From assembly GCA_030618965.1 (NCBI GenBank), contig JAUXCJ010000078.1, positions 1-6,216 of the forward strand: a DNA stretch of 6,216 nt, in the 5' to 3' direction. The translations under genes and the position numbers were made by a program. The notes below the pieces were generated by a model, which saw only the letters and a program-made list of their open reading frames with translations, had not been told where the DNA came from and ran no database searches. This document shows, one piece after another, positions 1 to 5,760 of this stretch (the first letter of the stretch is position 1; each line of letters opens with the position of its first letter). This DNA is from Thiomargarita sp. Lineage in GTDB: Bacteria > Pseudomonadota > Gammaproteobacteria > Beggiatoales > Beggiatoaceae.

Positions 1-11
1 ATTTTGGCCAA

Positions 12-44
12 AAACCTCCGAGGTTTTCAAAACCTCGGAGGTTT
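12..44 (-). terminator. Perfect inverted repeat, probable gyrA terminator
   Basis: Bases 12-27 (AAACCTCCGAGGTTTT) and 29-44 are perfect reverse complements separated by one base, giving a stem of up to 16 bp that in practice closes on a small A/T loop. Each arm is itself a palindrome (AAACCTC-C-GAGGTTT), so the element could also fold as two small hairpins. It begins 35 bases past the gyrA stop codon. Read on the minus strand, the stem ends in five T residues before GGCC, which fits a Rho-independent terminator, although the T-run is short and partly inside the stem. The doubled palindrome also looks like a dispersed intergenic repeat, so terminator and repeat are both likely descriptions. 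Confidence 0.6.
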
Positions 45-79
45 AGATTGAAAACCTTTTTCTGAAATGCTATATTTCA

Positions 80-2632
80 TTACTCTGCCTCGTCTACTTC
101 CTCACTAGCCAATTCTAAAATCTTATCCAATCCCACCAATTGTTCACCTTTAGCCAAACGAATCAAATTCACTCCTTGCGTATTACGGCTAACAACCGAA
201 ATTCCAGCAACTGAAGTACGCACCAATGTGCCACGGTTACTAATCAGCACAATATCATCTTCTTCTTCAACTTGTACCGCGCCAATCACTTCGCCATTAC
301 GTTCTGAGGTTTTAATAGCAATAACACCTTTACCACCACGTCCTTTTGTTGGGTAATCATCAACTGGGGTGCGTTTGCCAAAGCCATTAACTGTCGCCGT
401 TAGTACGGTACCACCTGGGCGCGTAATAATCATAGAAATAACTTGATCTTTAGGAGCTAGTCTTATACCACGCACGCCACGAGCCGTTCGACTCAATGGA
501 CGCACTTTTTCTTCTCTAAACCGTGTCGCCTTACCACCTTTGCTAAACAGTAAAACATCCTGTTCTCCATCGGTTATATCTACATTCATTAAACGATCAT
601 CTTCATTTAAACGAATTGCAATAATACCATTAGAGCGTGGACGAGCAAAATTGCTTAACTTAGTCTTTTTCACCGTACCTTTTTCTGTTGCCATGAACAC
701 AAATTGATTATCAGTAAATTCAGAAACTGGCAATATGGTATTAATCCGCTCATTTTCCTCTAATTGCAACAAATTGATAATCGGCTTGCCTCGTGCTTGA
801 CGGCTGGCTCTAGGCAATTGGTGTACTTTCAACCAGTAAACTTTGCCAAAACTCGAAAAGCATAAAATCGTATCATGAGTATTAGCCACAAAAAGCTTGT
901 CGATAAAATCTTCTTGTTTCATTTGCGTTGCAGATTTACCCTTGCCACCCCGCTTTTGGGCTGAATAATCGCTAAGTGCTTGTGATTTAACGTATCCTTC
1001 ATGGGATAAAGTCACCAATACTTCTTCTTGAGTGATTAAATCTTCAATACTCAAAGTGACACCATCTTGAATGATTTGAGTACGTCGCTCATCACCATAT
1101 TCATCACGGACTGCTAATAGTTCAGTGCGTATGACTTCCTTCAAAGTATTGGTATTATTAAGAATGTCCAATAATTCCTTAATACGGACTAACAGGTTTT
1201 GGAACTCTTCATGAATTTTATCCTTTTCTAAGCCTGTCAAGCGATGCAAACGCAATTCTAAAATAGCTTGTACTTGTGCGATAGATAAACGATAACCTGC
1301 TTCTGTTAAGCCAAACTCAGCAGCAAGTCCATCAGGGCGAGAGGCTTGCGCGTTCCCCCCTGGCAACATTTCTGTCAGCACACTTGATTTCCAAACACGA
1401 TCTAATAAAAGGCTTTTAGCTTCTTGAGGATTTTTTGCCGCCTTAATCCCGACAATCATTTCATCAATATTACTTAATGCGACACCTAAACCTTCTAAAA
1501 TATGCGCCCTTTCTCTCGCCTTACGCAATTCAAACACACTGCGCCGAGTCACGACTTCCGTGCGATGGCGAATAAATTGCTCAATCAACAGCCGCAGCGG
1601 GATAATACGAGGCTGCCCACCGATAAGAGCGACGATATTAATCCCAAATACGCTTTGCATTTGCGTATGCTTAAACAGATTATTCAACACCACTTCAGGA
1701 ATTTCACCGCGCCGCAATTCAATTACCATCCGAATACCATCTTTATCGGATTCATCACGCAAGGCAGTGATACCTTCCAGCTTTTTCTCTTTAACTAACT
1801 CTGCAATTTTTTCAATGAGACGGGCTTTATTCACCTGATAAGGTAATTCGGTAACAATAATTTTCTGTTTGCCGTCCTCATCGCCCTCAACTTCGGTACG
1901 AGCACGAAGATAAATCTTCCCTCGCCCAGTCTCATAAGCCTCTAATATACCCTCTGCACCATAAATAATAGCTGCTGTGGGAAAATCTGGGCCTGGCATC
2001 AGTTCCATCAAAGCTGCAACGCTGATATCGGGATCATCAATAAAAGCTAGACAGGAATTTATCACCTCGCGTAAATTGTGGGGCGGAATATTAGTCGCCA
2101 TACCAACAGCAATACCGCTAGAACCATTGATGAGTAAATTTGGAATACGTGTTGGAAATACAGTGGGTTCCAGTTCCGATTCATCATAATTAGGAACAAA
2201 ATCAATGGTGTCTTTGTCAATATCCGCCAATAGTTCATGAGCGATTTTTGCCATGCGTATTTCAGTGTAACGCATTGCAGCCGGTGAATCTCCGTCCACC
2301 GAGCCAAAATTTCCCTGCCCATCAACCAACATATAACGCAAAGAAAACGGCTGCGCCATGCGTACAATGGTGTCATACACAGAAGCATCACCGTGCGGAT
2401 GAAAACGCCCCAAGGCATCACCGACAATGCGTGCCGATTTTTTATAGGGCTTATTCCAAACATTACCGAGTTCGTGCATTGCATACAAAGAACGCCGATG
2501 CACAGGCTTAAGCCCATCGCGTACATCTGGCAAAGCTCTACCCACAATCACGCTCATGGCGTAATCAAGGTAAGATTGCTTCATTTCGTCTTCAATATTA
2601 ACCGGCAAGATTTCTTGAGCAAATTTAACCAT
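80..2632 (-). CDS. gyrA: DNA gyrase subunit A
   Basis: This is the breakage-reunion subunit of DNA gyrase, the cytoplasmic A2B2 type II topoisomerase that introduces negative supercoils using ATP. The 850 residues match a full-length GyrA (E. coli 875). The topoisomerase IV/GyrA catalytic domain spans about residues 8-520, with catalytic Tyr122 in RYT preceded by Arg121. The quinolone-determining region reads [10 protein letters not shown], residues 78-87. The C-terminal beta-pinwheel spans about residues 530-840 and carries the GyrA box QKRGGKG at 559-565, which marks true GyrA rather than ParC. A short acidic tail (EEVDEAE) ends the protein. The ATG at 2632 gives the standard N-terminus ([23 protein letters not shown]). 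An AGGA lies 13 bases upstream, rather far for a ribosome site. The gene appears to be its own transcription unit, bounded by a hairpin terminator on each side. The one oddity is Ala83 followed by Ser84, where E. coli has Ser83-Ala84. Confidence 0.98.
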   Translation of the reverse strand: MVKFAQEILPVNIEDEMKQSYLDYAMSVIVGRALPDVRDGLKPVHRRSLYAMHELGNVWNKPYKKSARIVGDALGRFHPHGDASVYDTIVRMAQPFSLRYMLVDGQGNFGSVDGDSPAAMRYTEIRMAKIAHELLADIDKDTIDFVPNYDESELEPTVFPTRIPNLLINGSSGIAVGMATNIPPHNLREVINSCLAFIDDPDISVAALMELMPGPDFPTAAIIYGAEGILEAYETGRGKIYLRARTEVEGDEDGKQKIIVTELPYQVNKARLIEKIAELVKEKKLEGITALRDESDKDGIRMVIELRRGEIPEVVLNNLFKHTQMQSVFGINIVALIGGQPRIIPLRLLIEQFIRHRTEVVTRRSVFELRKARERAHILEGLGVALSNIDEMIVGIKAAKNPQEAKSLLLDRVWKSSVLTEMLPGGNAQASRPDGLAAEFGLTEAGYRLSIAQVQAILELRLHRLTGLEKDKIHEEFQNLLVRIKELLDILNNTNTLKEVIRTELLAVRDEYGDERRTQIIQDGVTLSIEDLITQEEVLVTLSHEGYVKSQALSDYSAQKRGGKGKSATQMKQEDFIDKLFVANTHDTILCFSSFGKVYWLKVHQLPRASRQARGKPIINLLQLEENERINTILPVSEFTDNQFVFMATEKGTVKKTKLSNFARPRSNGIIAIRLNEDDRLMNVDITDGEQDVLLFSKGGKATRFREEKVRPLSRTARGVRGIRLAPKDQVISMIITRPGGTVLTATVNGFGKRTPVDDYPTKGRGGKGVIAIKTSERNGEVIGAVQVEEEDDIVLISNRGTLVRTSVAGISVVSRNTQGVNLIRLAKGEQLVGLDKILELASEEVDEAE

Positions 2633-2691
2633 TTATATTTATATATCCTGAAATTGGCAGTATAGTGTGGGGAATATTGAAAAATTTGCTT

Positions 2692-2700
2692 ATTATATCA
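2692..2700 (-). promoter_or_regulatory. Candidate extended -10 promoter for gyrA
   Basis: On the minus strand the bases read TGATATAAT, a perfect TATAAT with the TG of an extended -10 one base upstream. No good -35 lies at 16-18 bases, which extended -10 promoters tolerate. Transcription would start near 2685, giving a leader of about 50 bases before the gyrA ATG at 2632. The site lies just downstream of the T-run of the hairpin at 2712-2786, as expected for a promoter insulated from the unit before it. A second, weaker -10 candidate (TATACT, 2664-2659) lies closer to the gene. The assignment rests on motif match only. Confidence 0.45.
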
Positions 2701-2717
2701 TAAATATCAGTAAAAAA

Positions 2718-2743
2718 GGGCAACCACAAGGGATTGCCCCTAC
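2718..2743 (+). repeat. REP-like palindromic repeat, copy 1
   Basis: The unit begins GGGCAACCACAAGG and ends GATTGCCCCTAC. Its ends GGGCAA and TTGCCC are complementary, so a single unit can fold alone. Bases 2718-2739 are identical over 22 bases to the copy at 3199-3220, and this unit is inverted relative to copy 2 at 2758-2783. Confidence 0.8.
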
Positions 2744-2757
2744 GTTTAAACCATTTT

Positions 2758-2783
2758 GTAGGGGCAATCCTTTATGGTTGCCC
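2758..2783 (-). repeat. REP-like palindromic repeat, copy 2 (inverted)
   Basis: This is the reverse complement of copy 1 with two substitutions in the centre (minus strand GGGCAACCATAAAGG against GGGCAACCACAAGGG). Both substitutions remain compatible with a long stem. Together the two copies form a pair like the inverted doublets of REP elements known in other bacteria. Confidence 0.75.
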
Positions 2784-2813
2784 TTTATGTTTCGGAAAAA
2801 TACCAGTTTAAAA

Positions 2814-3122
2814 TTAAGTTAATATCTCAAGTCCTTTCAGTTCAATTAGGTTTAACAATTTAAGTGAAGTACCCTTGGGTTTTCTTTTGCCATTTTCCCA
2901 TTTTTGTATAGTAGAAGGGCTGATATTGAGATAAGCAGCGAAAACTGCTTGGCTGGCATTATTATTGACTCGAAGCCACTTGATTTGTTCCGGGTTATAT
3001 TCCTTGACTCGTGGTAAGCAAAGGGTATCGAATTCATGCAAGGTTTTTGTATCCATCAAGCCAGCCTTATTTAAACCTTTAGCCGTTTCGTGAACAACTT
3101 CCAATATTGATTTATCCATCAT
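2814..3122 (-). CDS. HigA-like XRE-family antitoxin / transcriptional regulator
   Basis: This is a 102-residue DNA-binding protein of the HigA-type antitoxin group. Such proteins neutralise a RelE/HigB-like mRNA-cleaving toxin and repress their own operon. Residues 44-83 form the Cro/C1-type helix-turn-helix, with PEQIKWLRVNN, then SQAVFAAYLNISPSTIQKWE, then NGKRKPKG. The N-terminal 40 residues (KGLNKAGLMDTKTLHEFDTLCLP) follow the pattern seen in antitoxins encoded directly after their toxin. The annotated ATG at 3122 overlaps the stop codon of the toxin remnant as ATGA. A second in-frame ATG at 3119 is better spaced from the GAGG ribosome site, so the protein may be one residue shorter. Because most of the toxin gene and any promoter before it are gone, this looks like an orphan antitoxin, probably expressed by read-through from nuoBCD if at all. 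The reading frame shows no sign of decay. The family assignment is firm; the cellular role today is inference. Confidence 0.85.
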   Translation of the reverse strand: MMDKSILEVVHETAKGLNKAGLMDTKTLHEFDTLCLPRVKEYNPEQIKWLRVNNNASQAVFAAYLNISPSTIQKWENGKRKPKGTSLKLLNLIELKGLEILT

Positions 3123-3181
3123 AACACCTCAATTATTTCACCTGCATCAATCGCTTTTTCTAAATTGAAAGTATCAGTCAA
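3119..3181 (-). pseudogene. C-terminal remnant of a RelE/HigB-like toxin gene
   Basis: Directly upstream of the antitoxin, one frame reads EKAIDAGEIIEVL followed by TGA. This resembles the C-terminal 'AL..G.L.EV' ending of RelE-like toxins that are encoded just before HigA-type antitoxins. Its stop codon overlaps the antitoxin ATG as ATGA, the usual toxin-antitoxin junction. The frame is open only back to about 3181, where an in-frame TAA (3184-3182) closes it. No start codon, ribosome site or toxin core precedes it. About 100 codons of a typical toxin are missing, and the sequence passes within 20 bases into the palindromic repeat at 3199-3220 and then the end of nuoD. The ending is short, so the identification relies on position, overlap and motif together. 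Confidence 0.6.
3127..3130 (-). promoter_or_regulatory. Ribosome binding site of the antitoxin gene
   Basis: GAGG on the minus strand lies inside the last codons of the toxin remnant. It is 4 bases before the ATG at 3122 and 7 bases before the ATG at 3119. The spacing favours the second ATG as the main start and explains why these last toxin codons may have been kept. Confidence 0.5.
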
Positions 3182-3198
3182 TTATTTCCAGTTTAGCA

Positions 3199-3220
3199 GG
3201 GCAACCACAAGGGATTGCCC
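3199..3220 (+). repeat. REP-like palindromic repeat, copy 3
   Basis: This solo copy is identical to bases 2718-2739. It sits 7 bases beyond the nuoD stop codon and 17 bases before the broken end of the toxin remnant. It can form a GGGCAA/TTGCCC hairpin but has no T-run after it on the minus strand, so it is a weak terminator at best. It may instead stabilise the 3' end of the nuo transcript. Its position marks the boundary of the rearrangement that removed the toxin gene. Confidence 0.75.
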
Positions 3221-3226
3221 AAAAAG

Positions 3227-4369
3227 TTACCTATCCACCTCCGGCGGGCAGGCATCTAAAGAAAACATAATGAGTGCAATATCTTCAATCCTACCACCAA
3301 GGCATAATTTTTCTAGCACTTGTACGGCGTGCATACTCGAAGGCCCTCGTACATGGACTCGCCAAGGTTTTGAGCCTCCTGTGGAAACTGCATAAAAAGC
3401 CAGTTCTCCCTTTTGCGCCTCTGTGCGAGCGTAGGCATCACCTTCAGGAAGATTCCAGGCCAGTGGATTGGGCAAATCACAACGAATCGGGCCTTTTATT
3501 TGGGGTAAACGCTGAACTATTTGGCGTAATATTTTAATAGATTCAATTAGTTCCGAACGTCTTACCATTGTCCTTGCTAAGACATCTCCGCTAGTTTCGG
3601 TGGGAATGTCAAATGCTAATTGATCATAAATCAAATATGGGTCATCACGGCGCACGTCTAATGCTAAGCCACAAGCGCGTAAATTTGGCCCTGTCACGCC
3701 CCAAGCTAAAGCTTGTTCTTGTGTTATTACTCCAATCCCTTCGGCACGTTTATGAAATACTGGATTATTGAAAAATAAATCGTCATATTCCGGCAAACGG
3801 GCTTCTAAATAATCTAAAATATGACTCAATTTATCTAAGAAACCGTCTGGAATGTCACGACGCACTCCGCCAGGCGTAATAAACATGTGATAAATACGCG
3901 CTCCAGTCAGCGCTTCAAATAAATCAAGCAAATAATCACGATCAGTAATACCCCAAAACATATTACTGTATTGACCAATCGTAGCAGCAGTTCCACCCAC
4001 AATAAAGAGATGCCCACAAATACGCGACATTTCTAAAATCATCGCCCGAATCCATTGGGCACGTTCTGGAACTTCTAAACCGCCGATCATTTCCACCGCC
4101 CGTGCATAAGTTTCTTCCATCGGTGGTGGATCAGGTACACAAATACGTGGTACTAGCGCGACATTTTGAATCCATAAACGATCTTCCATGATCTTTTCAA
4201 AGCCACGATGCAAGTAGCCACCATCGGCTTTAATGCCGACAATCTCATCACCAGTCAGGCGCACCTTGAGGGCATAATTACCTTCAATCCCTGGATGGTT
4301 GGGGCCAAAATAGAGTTCATACTCATGACTGGCAGGATGTTCTACCGGTTGATAATTTTCTGGACGCAT
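3227..4369 (-). CDS. nuoD: NuoD-like / group 4 hydrogenase-like large subunit, atypical
   Basis: This is a homologue of the 49-kDa subunit of complex I (NuoD/Nqo4) and of the large subunit of group 4 [NiFe] hydrogenases, which forms the active-site half of the peripheral arm. The 380 residues are colinear from FGPNHP (21-26) through GYLHRGFEKIMEDR (51-64), PGGVRRDIP (166-174) and GVTGPNLRACG (224-234) to the terminal DACPPEVDR (372-380). NuoD proteins are usually about 400-420 residues. Two features are unusual. First, the hydrogenase ligand motifs survive by half: RICVPD at 75-80 (C77 kept, second cysteine now D80) and DACPPE at 372-377 (C374 kept, second now E377). Second, residues I align with the quinone-pocket His38, Tyr87 and Asp139 of Thermus Nqo4 are E29, V78 and T130. 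Arg75, next to the N2 cluster in complex I, is kept. An in-frame TAA upstream supports the ATG at 4369, but no Shine-Dalgarno is visible. The protein probably pairs with the NuoB-like subunit; the substrate site is unknown. Confidence 0.9.
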   Translation of the reverse strand: MRPENYQPVEHPASHEYELYFGPNHPGIEGNYALKVRLTGDEIVGIKADGGYLHRGFEKIMEDRLWIQNVALVPRICVPDPPPMEETYARAVEMIGGLEVPERAQWIRAMILEMSRICGHLFIVGGTAATIGQYSNMFWGITDRDYLLDLFEALTGARIYHMFITPGGVRRDIPDGFLDKLSHILDYLEARLPEYDDLFFNNPVFHKRAEGIGVITQEQALAWGVTGPNLRACGLALDVRRDDPYLIYDQLAFDIPTETSGDVLARTMVRRSELIESIKILRQIVQRLPQIKGPIRCDLPNPLAWNLPEGDAYARTEAQKGELAFYAVSTGGSKPWRVHVRGPSSMHAVQVLEKLCLGGRIEDIALIMFSLDACPPEVDR

Positions 4370-4404
4370 ATTTTTTAGTATACTTGTTTTTTAATAAGGC
4401 GATT

Positions 4405-4477
4405 TCTCCCCCCCTCAGTCCCCCCCGCTGGGGTGGAAGTCCCCCCTCCCGCTGGGAGGGGGCTAGGGGGAGGAGGC
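4405..4477. repeat. C/G-rich imperfect inverted repeat between nuoC and nuoD
   Basis: The 108-base gap between nuoC and nuoD is mostly this element. Its core is a perfect 9-bp stem, CCCCCTCCC (4442-4450) and GGGAGGGGG (4454-4462), around a GCT loop. A second smaller hairpin, CCCC-GCT-GGGG, lies at 4423-4433. The outer flanks (CTCCCCCCCTCAG on the left, CTAGGGGGAGGAG on the right) are also roughly complementary, so a larger fold is possible. Both strands carry several runs of three or more G. It has the look of a dispersed intergenic repeat inserted inside an operon. No T-run follows on the minus strand, so it is unlikely to stop transcription fully, but it could reduce expression of nuoD relative to nuoB and nuoC. 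Confidence 0.75.
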
Positions 4478-5011
4478 TTACTCAACAATACCGCCACCAT
4501 TCGCCTCAATCTCTTTTAACCAATCAGGCGAATATTGTTCCCATTTAAAAGTTTCTTCCACATAGTCAAGGCTGGAAAACGATTTCAACATCGGCGGTGG
4601 GCCAAACCATTCTGTGAGAATAAACGGTTCCATATCGGGTGAGCCTTCAAAATATACCCCAAACATTTCGTGAATATCGCGTTCAAAAAAAGCAGCAGGC
4701 GTGAAAATATCATAAACTGAGACATAACGCCCTGGCTTTTTAGGAATATAAATATGTGCAGATACTAATGTTTTGACTTCGTAAGACCAAAGATGATAAA
4801 CCAGTTCAAATTCGTCAGTATCGGGCCAATCTACACATGAAATAGCAGATAAATGTAAATAACCCGCTCTACCTTTGAGAAGTTCCAATAAAGCTGGGAG
4901 AGCATCAGGACGTAATTTTACCCGCAAACGCCGAGCTGTTTGTTCTTCAAAAACCAGATTAGGAATTTCTCGAAAAACTGAGGCCAATACTTCTGGTAAT
5001 TGTTGACTCAT
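4478..5011 (-). CDS. nuoC: NuoC-like (30-kDa) subunit of a complex I-related enzyme
   Basis: This is a homologue of the 30-kDa subunit of complex I (NuoC/Nqo5), a structural protein of the peripheral arm that binds the D subunit and has no cofactor of its own. It is 177 residues long, a stand-alone NuoC without fusion to NuoD. The family signature is clear at residues 110-132, ERDIHEMFGVYFEGSPDM then EPFIL, with Asp in place of the second Glu of the usual ERE. It is followed by a divergent TEWFGPPPMLKSF, where classical NuoC has a sequence like 'W.G.PLRKD'. The ATG overlaps the nuoB stop codon as ATGA (5011-5008), so translation is probably coupled. A GAGGA ribosome site sits 9 bases upstream inside nuoB. 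The nuoD gene follows after a 108-base gap filled by a hairpin repeat. Confidence 0.9.
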   Translation of the reverse strand: MSQQLPEVLASVFREIPNLVFEEQTARRLRVKLRPDALPALLELLKGRAGYLHLSAISCVDWPDTDEFELVYHLWSYEVKTLVSAHIYIPKKPGRYVSVYDIFTPAAFFERDIHEMFGVYFEGSPDMEPFILTEWFGPPPMLKSFSSLDYVEETFKWEQYSPDWLKEIEANGGGIVE

Positions 5012-5733
5012 TTAACAAGTTCCTCGCACTGCAATGTGACATATTTTGAGGCAAATTTAGCCAATAAAGCGGTATGCTCACCAATTGTATTTTCAGAAAA
5101 TAGCTCATAATGCCGCGCTTCAGCAATCACATCAGTTGGCGTATGCCAATCAGGACCAAATAAGGCTTGTTGATTACCTAAGTATTTATCATACTGATAA
5201 TAGTAATCTTGCCAAGCAATAGCTTGACCTTTGTCAATATTATCAATTAATTGCAAAAAACCTTGCTGAATCGCCTCCGGTCTTGGCATACATCCAGCTA
5301 TATACATATCAACAGGCATATATTCTTGCAATCGCTTAATCGTAGCATAACTATGCCAATACATCCCCCCATTGATGGTACAAGAACCCATACCGATTAC
5401 ATATTTAGGAGCAGACATTTGCTCATAGGTTAAAATAACCCGCTTTAAGGTTTTAACAGAAAGATAGCCAGTAATCAACAAAATATCCGCTTGACGCGGA
5501 GTTACCATCGGCTGAATCCCTAAACGTTCAGAGTCAAAACGAGAAGTAATAACCGGTGGTAATTCAATAGCACCACAACCGGTGCAATAGTGCAAAATAA
5601 ATAAAGAGCGCGAGCGGCAACGATCTGCAATACGATCAATTACTTTGCGTAATAAGGAACGCTCTTCCATATCAGGAGTACGACAAGCTATGTCCGTATT
5701 TGGATCAGATTTAATCGGAATATTTGTTGTCAT
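5008..5733 (-). CDS. nuoB: NuoB-like / hydrogenase small subunit-like Fe-S protein
   Basis: This is a homologue of the complex I PSST subunit (NuoB/Nqo6) and of group 4 hydrogenase small subunits, which hold the [4Fe-4S] cluster nearest the active site. It has four candidate cluster cysteines: C50 and C53 in YCTGCGAIEL, C118 in GMGSC, and C148 in AGCMPRPEA. TPRQADILLITG (78-89) and NGGMY (121-125) are further family marks. Complex I NuoB has adjacent cysteines (CC) at the first site. The CxxC here, followed by SRFDSERLGI, is closer to hydrogenase small subunits, though the GAIE after it recalls NuoB, so the protein is intermediate. Residues from about 175 to 241 form a C-terminal extension, rich in Tyr at first, that I do not recognise. 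An AGAGGA ribosome site about 6-7 bases before the ATG at 5733 supports the start. The upstream gene ends 27 bases away and nuoC overlaps by 4 bases, so an operon is very likely. Confidence 0.9.
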   Translation of the reverse strand: MTTNIPIKSDPNTDIACRTPDMEERSLLRKVIDRIADRCRSRSLFILHYCTGCGAIELPPVITSRFDSERLGIQPMVTPRQADILLITGYLSVKTLKRVILTYEQMSAPKYVIGMGSCTINGGMYWHSYATIKRLQEYMPVDMYIAGCMPRPEAIQQGFLQLIDNIDKGQAIAWQDYYYQYDKYLGNQQALFGPDWHTPTDVIAEARHYELFSENTIGEHTALLAKFASKYVTLQCEELVK

Positions 5734-5760
5734 TAAATGTCCTCTTGGGGTTATCTCAAC

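Larger units (their letters stand above)
2712..2786 (-). terminator. Long hairpin of two inverted repeat copies with T-run
   Basis: Bases 2715-2743 and 2758-2786 are reverse complements over 29 positions with two mismatches, separated by a 14-base spacer containing GTTTAAAC. Read on the minus strand, the stem begins 27 bases past the antitoxin stop codon and ends GGTTGCCCTTTTTT, with the T-run at 2717-2712. This strong stem plus U-tract is the architecture of a Rho-independent terminator for the antitoxin transcript and any read-through from nuoBCD. The arms are two copies of the repeat that occurs again at 3199-3220, so a dispersed repeat appears to have supplied the terminator. Confidence 0.7.

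Noticed and set aside
2062..2547. 161-residue open frame on the minus strand inside gyrA
   Set aside because: It lies entirely within the conserved gyrA catalytic domain in another frame, has no ribosome site, and has a Cys/Met/Trp-rich composition typical of a shadow frame.
2659..2664. TATACT as the main gyrA promoter
   Set aside because: It lacks a reasonable -35 or extended -10 and would leave a leader of about 20 bases; the TGATATAAT further upstream is a better match.
1502..2665. Several 70-98 residue open frames on the plus strand antisense to gyrA
   Set aside because: They overlap each other and gyrA codons, show no domain or initiation signals, and are explained by the complement of a well-conserved gene.
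2718..3220. CRISPR array formed by the three 22-26 base repeats
   Set aside because: There are only three copies, in mixed orientation, with spacings of 14 and about 415 bases and internal palindromy; this is a REP-like pattern.
3165..3537. Plus-strand open frames of 76 and 87 residues antisense to the end of nuoD
   Set aside because: They cover conserved nuoD C-terminal codons, and one runs through the repeat; neither has a plausible start site or recognisable sequence.
3227..4369. Calling the NuoD-like protein a functional [NiFe] hydrogenase large subunit
   Set aside because: Only one cysteine remains in each of the two ligand motifs, so the standard NiFe site cannot form.
5251..5433. 60-residue plus-strand frame antisense to nuoB
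   Set aside because: It is a shadow of the conserved GSC/GCMPRP region of nuoB, with no independent support.
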